Below, piece by piece: positions 53,414 to 63,145 of a DNA stretch of 64,000 bases. Under the pieces are notes generated by a model. It saw only the letters and a program-made list of their open reading frames with translations. It ran no database searches and was not told the origin of the DNA. The stretch spans positions 121,520,640 to 121,584,639 of the forward strand of contig NC_081410.1 in the NCBI RefSeq assembly GCF_030272615.1. Reading direction: 5' to 3'. Position 1 is the stretch's first letter. The number at the start of each line of letters is the position of its first letter. This stretch comes from Cryptomeria japonica. Taxonomy: Eukaryota > Streptophyta > Pinopsida > Cupressales > Cupressaceae. The position numbers were made by a program, and so were the translations under genes.

Positions 53414-54475
53414 TGTTCACATTAATTTTCCCGTAACTAAGGTTTTCGGTCGGGTTGCTTAATTTTGCCTTTTCAGCTTTCCAGCAGCGCGGGGCGTACA
53501 AGACAATTGTCAGCGCCCTGGGTCCATATTTGGCGTTCAGTTTTTGGAGTAGCATAACGGTGACAAATGGAAAGACATTGCTGACTGGGCTTCTTTTCGG
53601 GGCCCACCTTTTAGCGCAGTAAGCAAATGGTTACCCAACACCGTCATGTTTTAGCGGGTGCATTTCTGTTTGAAAGGATTTTCTAGCTTGCCCCTCTGCG
53701 GTTAGCGAGATCCTTTTAGTTTATGATAGTATGAAGATTGTTGCAGGCAGGGAGAGAAGTCTTGGGGCCATTTTGTTGGGTGTGATCTTCAGGGCGACAC
53801 AGCATGGTTTTTTGTTCGGGGGTGCCTATGCCTTTTTGACGTGTTTGGGAGCTGTTTCCAGAGCCGCGAGCTCTATTTATGCTTGCTTTTTCCCTGTTAG
53901 TAGGGGTTCAGAACTTTTCAAAAAGAACAATTAAGTTTGCTTAGTAGGAATTTTAGCCTTTTAAAACTATTACTGTTTTCTGGAGAAGGTTATTCAAATT
54001 GTGCCTGTGGCCTTTGTGATACTTTTTTCAGTATGCTTTGATGGTCTTTTTGTGTTTTTCTATTAGAATTCCAATAACTTTGGAAATACATTTATCTAAT
54101 ATTTTTGCCGATTAAACTATGTTTTGCACTTGTTATTTGGTAAATGCATGATAAGCATTTCCTTATGTTGCAAAGAAAATTAATTGTGTCTTGGTTATGT
54201 TCTTGATTCAGACTTGTAGATTGTTGAATGGGCTTTAAAATCATATGTGCATGTGTTTTGTATGCTCATGTCTTCTAAAAATGCTCTGCCGTATCGCCTC
54301 AATAGTCTAGATTTATTGTTTTTAAAGTTTCCTTCTTTTCCCTTTCCTCCAAACCCATAAGGAAGAGTCGACTTCTCAATCCCAGAGGTCATTCAGTGAA
54401 ACCCGCGCAATTGGTCCCCCATCACTGAATTTCCCATAAGGTTGTTGTTTCCAAGGTAAAATTTAGAGTCAACAG
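53414..54475 (+). repeat. Element G 5' LTR
   Basis: Starts at TGTTCACATT, five bases after CTACC of element F. GC-richer U3 (53450-53870) than the surroundings, TATA-like CTATTTATGC at 53872. The end is between about 54390 and 54475 (candidate ...GAGTCAACA at 54474); no primer site I can name with confidence follows, so the right border is approximate. The 67-codon frame inside (53731-53934) is not considered a gene. Confidence 0.65.
53868..53882 (+). promoter_or_regulatory. TATA-like box in element G LTR
   Basis: AGCTCTATTTATGCTTG lies about 460 bp into the LTR, a normal place for the U3/R promoter. Based on sequence and position only. Confidence 0.45.
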
Positions 54476-54534
54476 TTCTTTTTCAGGCACCCCCGGTGGG
54501 ACCTTTTACTTCAAATATATCTTTGAGCTAGTTT

Positions 54535-56043
54535 ATGAGTCATAAGCCTATCACCCGGAGTCAGACAACTTTAAATCCTCACCTTCTTTTTCCTCCACTG
54601 GTGGCCATCCATTCAGCCACAATTTCATCCTCACAGAGTTTTCCCGCAGTCATACATGTTGTGATGGCAAACGTTCCCCCAAAAAAAAATTTTAACTGGG
54701 ATAATGGTAGCCCTCTCATTCCCCCAGTTCCACCCGTGGTTTGGGGAGCCATCCCTACAGTTGTGCTTAAGGTCATTCCTAAGTTCATAAGAGAATGTCA
54801 TAAAACTCCTGGGGAGCATTTGCAAGATGTAGCCACTGTCTGCACTATCCATGGTATCACTGAACAAAATGTGGATCTAAGATTGCTCGTAGCCTCTTTC
54901 AAGGAAAAAGCTTTGGATTGGTTTAGATCCTTAGGCCCCAGCACTATAGGAGATTGGGATCAACTAGGAGATCATTTCTTTTAGAGATTCTCAGATAAAG
55001 CTGATAGATCGTCCTTGATGCACCAACTCATCACAATAAAGAGGGCTCTGACCGAAGCACTAACTGATTTTAATCTCAGATTTCAACGAACCTGGCGGAG
55101 GCTACCTTTGTCTGCTCGCCCTCCGGTGGATATGGCTTCCGTATTCTATTTAAAAGCTTTCAATTCTGACATATCAATGATGATTCAATCTTTAGGAGGC
55201 AATACTCTTCTGCAAGCATTTGACATAGCAGTCCAAGCTGAAAAATAACCTTATCGACGTTGGGAAGCTAGCCCCTTGCCCTATAATGTCAGTATTCTTT
55301 GAAATATCCACTCAAGTCTTAGAAGAAGCTACTCCTAGTATGTCCACTCTACAGTCTATGTATTCGTTCCCTACTCCCCAAACCACCTCTCTGGTTGCTG
55401 AAGTAAGTGATATGAAGAATCTCCTAAGATCCTTCTCCAATGAGATTGTCAACCTAAAAAGAGCCCAAGTCTCTCCCGCCAAGCCCCCTTTTCAACAAAA
55501 TTTCCAAGGGAATCAACCTCCGTACCAACATATGAATCATCGTGCTAATAAACCTCCTTGACCGAATGGCCAAATAGTCCCAGTCCCCAATCCATTGCAG
55601 GTTGTCTACCCAACCACTGGTAGGGAACTGACAGTGGGCCAAAATAACTTGGCGGACGACACCAACTCTAAAGGTTTTTCATGCAACAATGCTCATACTT
55701 CGAGGAATTTCCCAAGAGGGAATTTGTAGCAGAGGGTTGCAAAACAAAGGAATTCAGGCATGACGTCGGATGAGTTTGCATATACATCTTCGGGTATGGA
55801 TAATGTGGCTTTTGTCGCTCATATGCAAGGAATGTCATTGCAACAAGAAGTAGAGATCGCCCTTGATCGTGCGCTTTTTTCATGGATGGAAGATGAGGAT
55901 GCAGTGCTGACCAACGACACAATCACCTTGAAGGATGGAACTCCTCTTGTGCACTCAGATTACAATCTCCACTCCAAAAGGCGTTTGACTGAGGAAAGCA
56001 CCGGCAATATGAGGGCAATGCCCATGGACAGGCCTCCTAAATA
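54535..56043 (+). pseudogene. Element G gag
   Basis: ATG at 54535 (MSHKPITRSQTTLNP); a second in-frame Met (MANVPPKKNFNWDNGS) at 54664 could be the start. The Retrotrans_gag domain shows EHLQDVATVCTIHGI, FKEKALDWFRSLGPST, DWDQLGDHFF, a stop at 54982 (Gln-to-amber), RFSDKADRSSLMHQL, ALTDFNLRFQRTWRRLP and LGGNTLLQAFDIAVQAEK. Frameshifts at 55248 and 55560; later pieces (TTSLVAEVSDMKNLLRSFSN and the region to 56040) are the C-terminal linker. No clear CCHC knuckle. Confidence 0.82.
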
Positions 56044-56983
56044 ACCGGTCACTAACTCTTCCTATCTAAGGAAGGCGTTCATCCCTTATAAGCTAAAGGA
56101 GCCAAAGTTTCTCACACATCAGGTGCTAGACGTGGTAGAACAATTGAAGAAGGACCCGACTCATGTCTCTCTGTGGGACCTCCTGAGTATTCTGAAGCAA
56201 AAGAACATACTAAGAGAGGTTATTTCTCATGACGGAAAAGACACAAGTGCGATAGCTCCACAATCTCTTTAGACTGACGGAACGGGTCTCGGACCCACAA
56301 TAGGAAAAGCGCACTGTCTGGCCGTATTAACAAATGAAGGCTCACCCCCTACTACCCAAGGAGAAGCTAAGTCTAAGCCAAATCCTTTCTACCTTACCCT
56401 TATAGTTGGAGATAAACTTTTGCATAACTCCATGATAGATTCTGGGTCTAGCACTACCGTCATGCCTAAGCAAATCGTCGAAGTATAAAACATCAGATAT
56501 GACCCTTTGAATAAATGGGTTGTGCAGCTCGATGGCAACAGGGTTCAAATGGTAGGTCTCATTAAAAACCTTCCCCTAACATTGTTTGCATGTTTGAGTG
56601 TGACGGTGTCTCAAGAAGTAGTGGTCATTGATATCCCGCATGTCTTTGGGCTCTGTCTTTCTCAAGATTTTACCGCTAAAATAGGAGGCTATATGTCCCT
56701 AGATTGGTCCCATCTCATCCTCCATACCCAATGCAGTGCCAAGATGAAAATCCTTTCAGAACCCCTCCATGCTGAGCATATAACCGACCAGGCCTTGATC
56801 AATTTTGAACCTACACACACCTCTATATCAAATGATGAACGAAAGGTGGTAGAGCTTTTAGAAGACAAAGAAGTAACAGGAGAAATACCACCCGAGCAAG
56901 AGGTCTTCCTTAATGAGTTCATAGATTCAGACCCCTTATCTAACTACCATGCCATTGGCCTGGGTACCTATTGCATTTTTTAA
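56044..56983 (+). pseudogene. Element G protease region
   Basis: LKEPKFLTHQVLDVVEQLKK and HVSLWDLLSILKQKNI form the conserved lead-in typical of Athila/Tat proteases; then LIVGDKLLHNSMIDSGSSTT with catalytic Asp-Ser-Gly at about 56437-56445, VMPKQIVEV, a stop at 56487, and the open segment 56507-56983 (LDGNRVQMVGLIKNLPLTLF, IDIPHVFGLCLSQDFTAKIG, MSLDWSHLIL). Protease fold with intact active site but broken frame. Confidence 0.82.
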
Positions 56984-56999
56984 GAAAATCAGATCATCC

Positions 57000-57540
57000 C
57001 AAAGCTTACTAAGGATCCGTTCTCTGAGGAGCAGTTGTCTTCGGCACTACGGACCCTGCACTTCGACGATGCGAAATGTAAGATGGGCTCTGAAGTGGGA
57101 GTTTGTCTCACTCCCCCTTCGGGCGAACAAATCCTAAAGCCTTTCTGGTTGCAGTTCGCGCTCTCAAATAATGAAGCCAATTATGAAGGACTGATTCAAG
57201 GTTTGAACATGGCAGAAAGGATGGGCATTAAAAAGTTGAAAGTCCTTGGCAATTCTGAGCTGGTGGTCCATCAAGTTCGAGGGATATCCAGTGCCAAGCA
57301 CATCCGCATGAGGTCTTACCGTGCTAGAGTGTGCGACCTAATAGAGAGTTTTGATGCTTTCAATATCATAAGCATTCCTCGGAAACTAAATACCATAGCG
57401 GACCAAATGCCTACCATCGGAGTGCAGTTTGATCCTGTTACGGACTTACTCACCAGCTCCCAAGCAGTCAGCGTGGTTGTCTGCCCGGCTATCCCTAATA
57501 ATGATACTCACTGGTAGGTGTTCGAGAGCGATGAACAAAT
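57000..57540 (+). pseudogene. Element G RNase H-like domain upstream of RT
   Basis: Open 57035-57517: LHFDDAKCKMGSEVGVCL (first Asp), ALSNNEANYEGLIQGLNMA (Glu in the NNEAEY motif), IKKLKVLGNSELVVHQV, where the usual Asp of GDS is Asn, and IPRKLNTIADQMPTIG (last Asp). This is the archaeal-like RNase H type found as an extra domain in Tat elements. Here it precedes RT, while the normal Ty3 RNase H follows RT at 58837. Mutated third acid suggests loss of activity. Confidence 0.78.
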
Positions 57541-58836
57541 TGCTTTGTTCATCCAAAGCTTGGGAGAATTTGTTGATCAGCTGCAACCTAAGATAAAAGA
57601 ATCCTACGGGAATTAGGTCATCCAGTTGAGATCTAACAAGCTCCCTAATAGTTTGATCACTTTAGAGAACCTGTTTGACCACAAGGATGCCAAAAAAGAT
57701 AAGCAGATGCTCACAGCAAAAAAAGAGGATTACGTCGAAATGTCAGTCGACAGTGGAAGAGTTCTCAAGATAGGAAAAGATGTTTCCTTTAAAGATAGAA
57801 AGAAGTTGCCCCGATATTGTGATGAATATGAAGGTGTCATGGCTTGGTCTTATGAGGATTTAAGAGGATACAATCCTAATATCATCCAGCATACCATCGA
57901 GCTTGCAAATGAGGCCAAGCCGGTCCGGCAAAAGCAAAGATTGGTTAACCCAAAAATTGAGTCTCTCATGGCTCAGGAGTTGAAAAGGCTAATCGAATCA
58001 AGGATCATTTACCCCATAAAACACAGTACATGGGTTTCAAATTTGGTTCCTGTTAGGAAAAAGAATGGAGATATTCGGCTTTGTGTGGATTTTCGAGATC
58101 TAAATCAGGCGTCTCTCAAAGACCACTATCCTCTGCCATATTGAGCACAGTGGCGGGATTAGAAATGTTCTCAATGCTCGACGATCTCTCAAAATATAAC
58201 CAGGTAAGTGTGAAAGCGGAGGACCAACACAAGACGACGTTCACCACTAAGTGGGGGTGTTTGCGTACCAAAAGATGCCCTTCGGATTGTCAAATGTTGG
58301 GGCAACTTTTCAAAGGGCCGTGGATTTAGCTTTCAAAGACCTAATTAATAAGATCATCTTAATATACTTAGATGACCTGACTGTGTTTTCCAAGCACCAG
58401 GAGGATCATTTTGACCATCTCGAATTAGTCCTCCAAAAACGTCTTGAATTTAGGATTTCCTTAAACCCAAAAAAGTGTATCTTTGGGGTTCCTCAAGGAA
58501 AATTACTTGGGCATATAGTTTCAAAAGAGGGTGTTTCCATTGACCCAGACCGAGTCAAGGCCATTAAAGACCTTCCCCTCCCGGTCAACAAGAAGGGAGT
58601 CCAATCTTTTTTAAGAAAGGACAATTTTGTTAGTCATTTTATTTCTGATTTTGCCGAAATAATAAGACTCATCACCCTCATGTTAAAAAAAGATATACAT
58701 TTCAAATGGACTACTCAGACCAAAAAAGCTTTTGATCAAATTAAAAATGCTATATGTTCTGCTCCTGTATTGTCTAACCCAGACATCTCAAAGGATTTCA
58801 TAATGTACGTTTTTTTATGGTCAGCATAGCATCGTC
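57541..58836 (+). pseudogene. Element G reverse transcriptase
   Basis: 57626-58144: DEYEGVMAWSYEDLRGYNPN, ELANEAKPVRQKQRLVNPKI, IYPIKHSTWVSNLVPVRKKNG, IRLCVDFRDLNQASLKDHYP. Frame changes, then TVAGLEMFSMLDDLSKYNQ and, in 58251-58829, VFAYQKMPFGLSNVGATFQR, the active site IILIYLDDLTVFSK (58362-58374), LNPKKCIFGVPQGKLLGHIV and SKEGVSIDPDRVKAI. Catalytic YLDD intact, at least two frameshifts. Confidence 0.9.
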
Positions 58837-59059
58837 GTGGTCCTAACCCAAAAAGATGCTCAAAAAAGAGGAGAGCATCCCATAGCTTTCCATTACAAAA
58901 CTCTTAAGGATTATGAGGCCCGATACAACTTTGTCGAGAAGCAGGCCTTAGGCGCGGTAAAAGGACTAAAGAAATTCAGGCATTTCATCGCCTGTAATAA
59001 AACCATGGTGTGCGTAGCCCATCCTGCCGTAAAGCAGAAAATCGCGAGCGAACCCTAAG
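58837..59059 (+). pseudogene. Element G RNase H, part before solo LTR H
   Basis: VLTQKDAQKRGEHPIAFHYK, TLKDYEARYNFVEKQALGAV (Glu motif) and FRHFIACNKTMVCVAHPAVK, the Ty3 RNase H running into the LTR insertion at 59060. It resumes at about 60318 with ITKTRANWITKIFEYDVDI. Confidence 0.85.
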
Positions 59060-59700
59060 TGTTCCCCCCACCACTCCAAGGAGAGAGAAAGGGGGTCACT
59101 AGGGTTGACGGTTTTCACTTAGGGGAGACTTTACATTCAAAAGAGGGGTTGAAACCCACAAGATCCAATCCCACACAAGGCAAGATTGGATTCTAAATGA
59201 GTTTCAAGGGTTAAGACAGCAAGGCTACCCTCTTTTGTAAAGAATGTAGATAGAAGGATTAAGCTAGGAATGCATGAAAAGTGAGAAAGATTCACTTATA
59301 AATAGAGATAGGAATATAGGATGAAGCTGCGGACCTAGAATTAGCAGTAAAATGTCAAGATGGTGCTGTCCTGCAAATTTGAGCGAAAGTTGACGGGACG
59401 ATGGCGCCCGGCGTGCACACGGTCCTCCGAAAAATCCGCGAAACGAAGGGGGATCTGTTCGTCTTTGCACAAGGATTCCAGATCTTCAATTATAGCCGCG
59501 TACTTGCAACCTACACACAGAAAAGAGAGGACGATTGGGGGGTTAGGGATTAGGGGTTTGCCCTTAGGTCAAACCCCGGTTTTGGAATTAACCAAGAAAT
59601 GAGAAATGTTGTAAATGTAAATGATTGTAATGTAAAACAAGTACTAGTACCTTGTTGTAAGAATGTTTGTATTCCTACATGCGAAGGTGTAATTGTTGTT

Positions 59701-59735
59701 GTATGTTGTATGTTGTATGTTGTATGTTGTATGTT
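59701..59735. repeat. Microsatellite (GTATGTT)5 in solo LTR H
   Basis: Five perfect 7-base units. A second short array, GCTTGAAT x3, sits at 59825-59850 in the same LTR. Confidence 0.9.
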
Positions 59736-60038
59736 GTGATCTCCTCTTCAATGGTTGAATCCTTGTCTTGAATGCAACACTTAACCTTGAATGGAGACTT
59801 GGAATGATCAATTGCTTGAAGGAGTGCTTGAATGCTTGAATGCTTGAATGTTTGAATATCGTTTCCGCCTTTTTTCCATCCTACCTAAAATGGGAGAGGA
59901 AATGTAGTTTATATACTTGCCAATTACGGTTGATAGACTGATTTTTCCGACCTTAGGCCGACCAGGAAAGATTATTTTCCAATTTGCAAACATAAAGACC
60001 CGAGACCCAAAAGAGACCGGGCCCAAAAATAGGGCCAG

Positions 60039-60131
60039 GGACCAGGGCGCTGGGCGCCATGGTCCTGGGGGACCAGGGCGCTGGGCGCCCTCGTCCTAAA
60101 GGACCAGGGCGCTGGGCGCCATGGTCCCACC
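60039..60131. repeat. GC-rich 31-bp triplication in solo LTR H
   Basis: Units GGACCAGGGCGCTGGGCGCC start at 60039, 60070 and 60101; flanks CATGGTCC or CTCGTCC alternate. Each unit contains the near-palindrome GGCGCTGGGCGCC and CCATGG, so hairpins can form. Base composition is far from the AT-rich surroundings. Confidence 0.9.
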
Positions 60132-60304
60132 TCCAAGGACAACAGGGTGCAACGAGGATCAGGCCAGGGTGCTGAAAAATGCAGTTTTTGATGTCATGAA
60201 CAAGTTTTCGGGTCTCCATTCAGGTTCGGTGTTGCGTTGCCATCGTGAAGACCCAAATGCAGTTGAAATTGCAAGTGTCGCAATTTTAGGACGCTACACC
60301 TGCA

Positions 60305-61765
60305 ATAAGAGAATACATTATGCAGGGTGACATCACTAAAACAAGGGCAAATTGGATCACCAAGATCTTCGAATATGATGTTGATATCAAGCCAACAAAG
60401 CTCGTTTGTAGGAGAGACCTGTGTGAATATATAGTTCAAAAGTGCGAGCCCCGCGATGATGAAGTGGCCATAGAGGAAATGGTTATGCTTTTGCCTGATG
60501 TTCCAAACGACAACTGGATTGACAAAAGAAAGCAATTCATGAAGACCGGGATTTTTCTCGAAGATCTCCCCCCGGCTAAGAGGAGATTTTACAGACTCCA
60601 AAATAGCAGTTTCCGCTTAATAGATGGAACTCTTTTCAAAAGAAATTTTGATGGAGTCCTACTCCACTGTGTAGACCAGAGCCAAGCTAATAAAATCTTA
60701 CACGAGTTCCACTACGGCTCCTCAAGAGGCCATTTCTCTGCACCCACAACCACTATCAAGATTACTCAAGCTGGGTATTTTTGTTCGTCCATGTTCAAGG
60801 ACACACACAATTTAGTGAGGGAATGCAAAGAGTGCCAGTATTACACAGGAAGGAGCAAGAAAGTTGCAATGCCACTCAGGCTCATGTCAATGGAAGATCT
60901 TTTCGCTCAATGGGGCCTTGATTTCATTGGAATGATCAACCCCCCTAGTTCAGCCGGACATAAGTGGATCCTGACTGCTACTGATTATTTCACTAGATGG
61001 TCTGAAGTTGTTCCTTTACGAAATTCATCAGAAAGCGAGGTGTTGGCTTTCCTAGAGGATCCGGCATGCCGATACGGTCCCCCAAAAACTATTATATCGA
61101 ATAATGCACGCACATTCACAGGCTCACGAATTACCCAATTCGCCCTCAACAGAGGTATTTATCTCAAAACCTCTTCTAAATATTATCCTCAAGGGAATGG
61201 ACTTGTCGAGTCCACTAACAAAAACTTAATCAAACTTATTAAAAGGATCGGCTCTGAATACAAGAGGGAGTGGCATCACCACTTGAGAAGTGCATTATGG
61301 GTGGACCGCATTACACCCAAGCAGATTCTAAAAAAATCCCCGTATAAGCTGGTATTCGAAAAGGATGCACTTTTCCCCATGTCGCTAGAGATCCAAGCAT
61401 TGCAATTACTAAAATCAATTGAAGTGGCTAAAAATAGCCCTATGGCCGTAAGATTGGCAAAGATTATGGAGCTAGAAGAAGCGAGGGAGGCAGCCTTCGC
61501 AACCCTCCAATACAAATAGGAAGTCATCAAAAGATGGTTTGATAGTAAAAAGAGCTTTGATCTGATCTTCAGCCTCAGGGACCTTGTATTGAAATATAAC
61601 GAGAGGGCGGTGAAGCCTGGTCAGCATGCCAAGTTCGACTGCCTGTGGGAGGGACCTTTCCGCATTATACATTGCAAAGGTTTCAATGCTTTCGACCTAG
61701 AAGACATGAATGGGGACCCCCTCCCAATCTCGGTTAATGGTTTCCACTTCAAACCTTTTCATTAG
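60305..61765 (+). pseudogene. Element G RNase H end and integrase
   Basis: Open 60320-61519 (399 codons): RNase H end ITKTRANWITKIFEYDVDIK, then integrase with HHCC finger HEFHYGSSRGHFSA...CKECQYYTGR, core FAQWGLDFIGM (Asp), TIISNNARTFTG near 61093-61118, where the catalytic Asp of SDNAR is Asn, and NGLVESTNKNLIK (Glu). After an amber at 61517 the same frame runs on to 61765 with VLKYNERAVKPGQHAKFDCL and WEGPFRI, a GPY/F-like end. Lost Asp should abolish integration. Confidence 0.9.
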
Positions 61766-61845
61766 GTGTTTCATCCCCTTTTAAATGTATATAATGTATA
61801 TATTGTACTTTTAGTACCTATTTATCTTATTTATTCCCGGCTAGA

Positions 61846-61919
61846 ATCGGGGAAGCAAGAATAGAAAGAAGAGAAAACAGAGAAAGAAGAGAAAGAAGAG
61901 AAAGGAGAAAAGCGAAAAA
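61846..61919 (+). repeat. Purine-only repeat tract after integrase
   Basis: About 70 bases that are almost all A and G, built from GAGAAAGAA units (GAAAGAAGAGAAAACAGAGA and further), starting 80 bases after the integrase stop. Might be an internal polypurine tract or a simple repeat; no LTR follows, so it is not the 3' LTR primer. Confidence 0.7.
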
Positions 61920-62030
61920 TCCATTATATTAAAAACATTTTTGTATTTTTATTAAAAAATGAGTAGGCTCTTGGCCCCTCCTTTTCTACAATCATTTTTC
62001 TCAAGTCCAAGACGACGGTTCATCACATCT

Positions 62031-62762
62031 TTAGCAGCTCTCTTCAGTCTCGTCCTCATCAACGTCAGAAGTTTCCTCTTCTCCCGACCACTCTGAGTCA
62101 AAAGTGCTCTCGAGCTCCCCGAACATGAAAATAACAACCAGGTTTGGTTGTTGATCTGGCGTTAGAATCCTTGGGAAGATATAGTCCCTGAATCCAGTAT
62201 ACCAGTTCATACCTTCCGGGACTGGGACTATCAAATGGACACACAGAAGAAATTCCACGGCAAGCTCGATGCAATACCGATGAGAGGACAACGTCATTGT
62301 TTTCAGCCCACTGTTAAGCAGGTGCCAAGCTACCTCCTCGTTGTGTATGACGAACCTCTCAAGGTTAGATGGCAAGGGAAGCCCTCAGAAAGGGACGTAG
62401 TATGCAACCACATTCTCCAGTCCACCCAAGTAATCTTTGGAAAAGAGAGCCTAAGTCAGCTGCAAAGCTAGCAACCCAGATTGACCGCAATCTAGTAGAG
62501 AGGCTACGAATTGCAAACAGATGTTCGTATTCACTTGGTATCGGTCTGTATTATCAATAAAATCTTCTCCAAGTATCCATTTAATGGTAGCTATTATTAA
62601 AGGATTCTTCCTACACGTCATCCTCTGCAATCTCCGATCGGAGATATTTCCCAAGAAAGCGACCTGCGCTTTTTTGCTGACGAGCCTAACAGAAGTATCC
62701 ATGACTACAGAAGCTCCACCATTAAAGCTTGTAATGTGGTAAAAGAATGTCTGAAAAGACAT
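62031..62762 (-). pseudogene. Antisense ORF in the element G 3' region
   Basis: One minus-strand frame of 244 codons with two stops (62451 and about 62390): starts MSFQTFFYHITSFNGGASVV, includes AFLGNISDRRLQRMTCRKNP, IKWILGEDFIDNTDRYQVN, NLERFVIHNEEVAWHLLNSG, IELAVEFLLCVHLIVPVPEG, NWYTGFRDYIFPRIL and a very acidic tail (EWSGEEETSDVDEDETEES). Antisense ORFs between integrase and 3' LTR are known in some Tat elements; the function is unknown. Shifted coding-like pieces continue upstream to about 63170 (DREDQQVIKFAQAEIVRQNL near 62990-63040). Confidence 0.6.
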
Positions 62763-63145
62763 ATTTATAGCAGAATTTCAGCAGAAGATGTCGAATGCTC
62801 AAAGTGCATGCCTTCCCAAATCCAAATGTTTTTGTCATATCTCCATTAATTCGCATCATGCGAATGGGCTTGTTCTCAGAATACCGATGTCCTGCCAGTT
62901 ACCTCGAGATGGAGGTTGATACGAGCAAGAGACACATGTATGTATACGTACATCACATTTTAGATACCAAGTTTTGTCGGACTATCTCAGCCTGCGCGAA
63001 CTTTATTACCTGTTGATCCTCTCGATCAAAGAAAAGATTTCCCTGAATGAATTTTCCTCGAGTAACGACAGGGTAGCCAAAGGCAGTCTTGGGAAAGTGA
63101 GAATGGCGGTGCCCTTCATCCACGAGAGTTTATTGAAGCAACAAT

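Larger units (their letters stand above)
59060..60298 (-). repeat. Solo LTR H (Ty3 type) in element G RNase H
   Basis: About 1.24 kb, minus strand TGTAGCGTCCTAAAATTGCG to GGGGGGAACA; no internal region on either side, so a solo LTR left by LTR-LTR recombination. U5 half matches the LTR of element X (GGGTTTCAACCCCTCTTTTGAATGTAAAG, CTCTCTCCTTGG). It splits the RNase H of G. A clean target duplication was not found; CCTAAG (59054-59059) and CCTGCA (60299-60304) are only partly alike, so ends may be off by several bases. Confidence 0.78.

Noticed and set aside
53731-53934. 67-codon frame with signal-peptide-like start
   Set aside because: It lies in the element G 5' LTR around the TATA-like box; position and lack of homology argue for chance.
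59264-60219. Frames on both strands in 59264-60219, including an 88-codon Pro/Trp-rich one
   Set aside because: They lie inside solo LTR H and come from the GC-rich 31-bp triplication and other LTR sequence.
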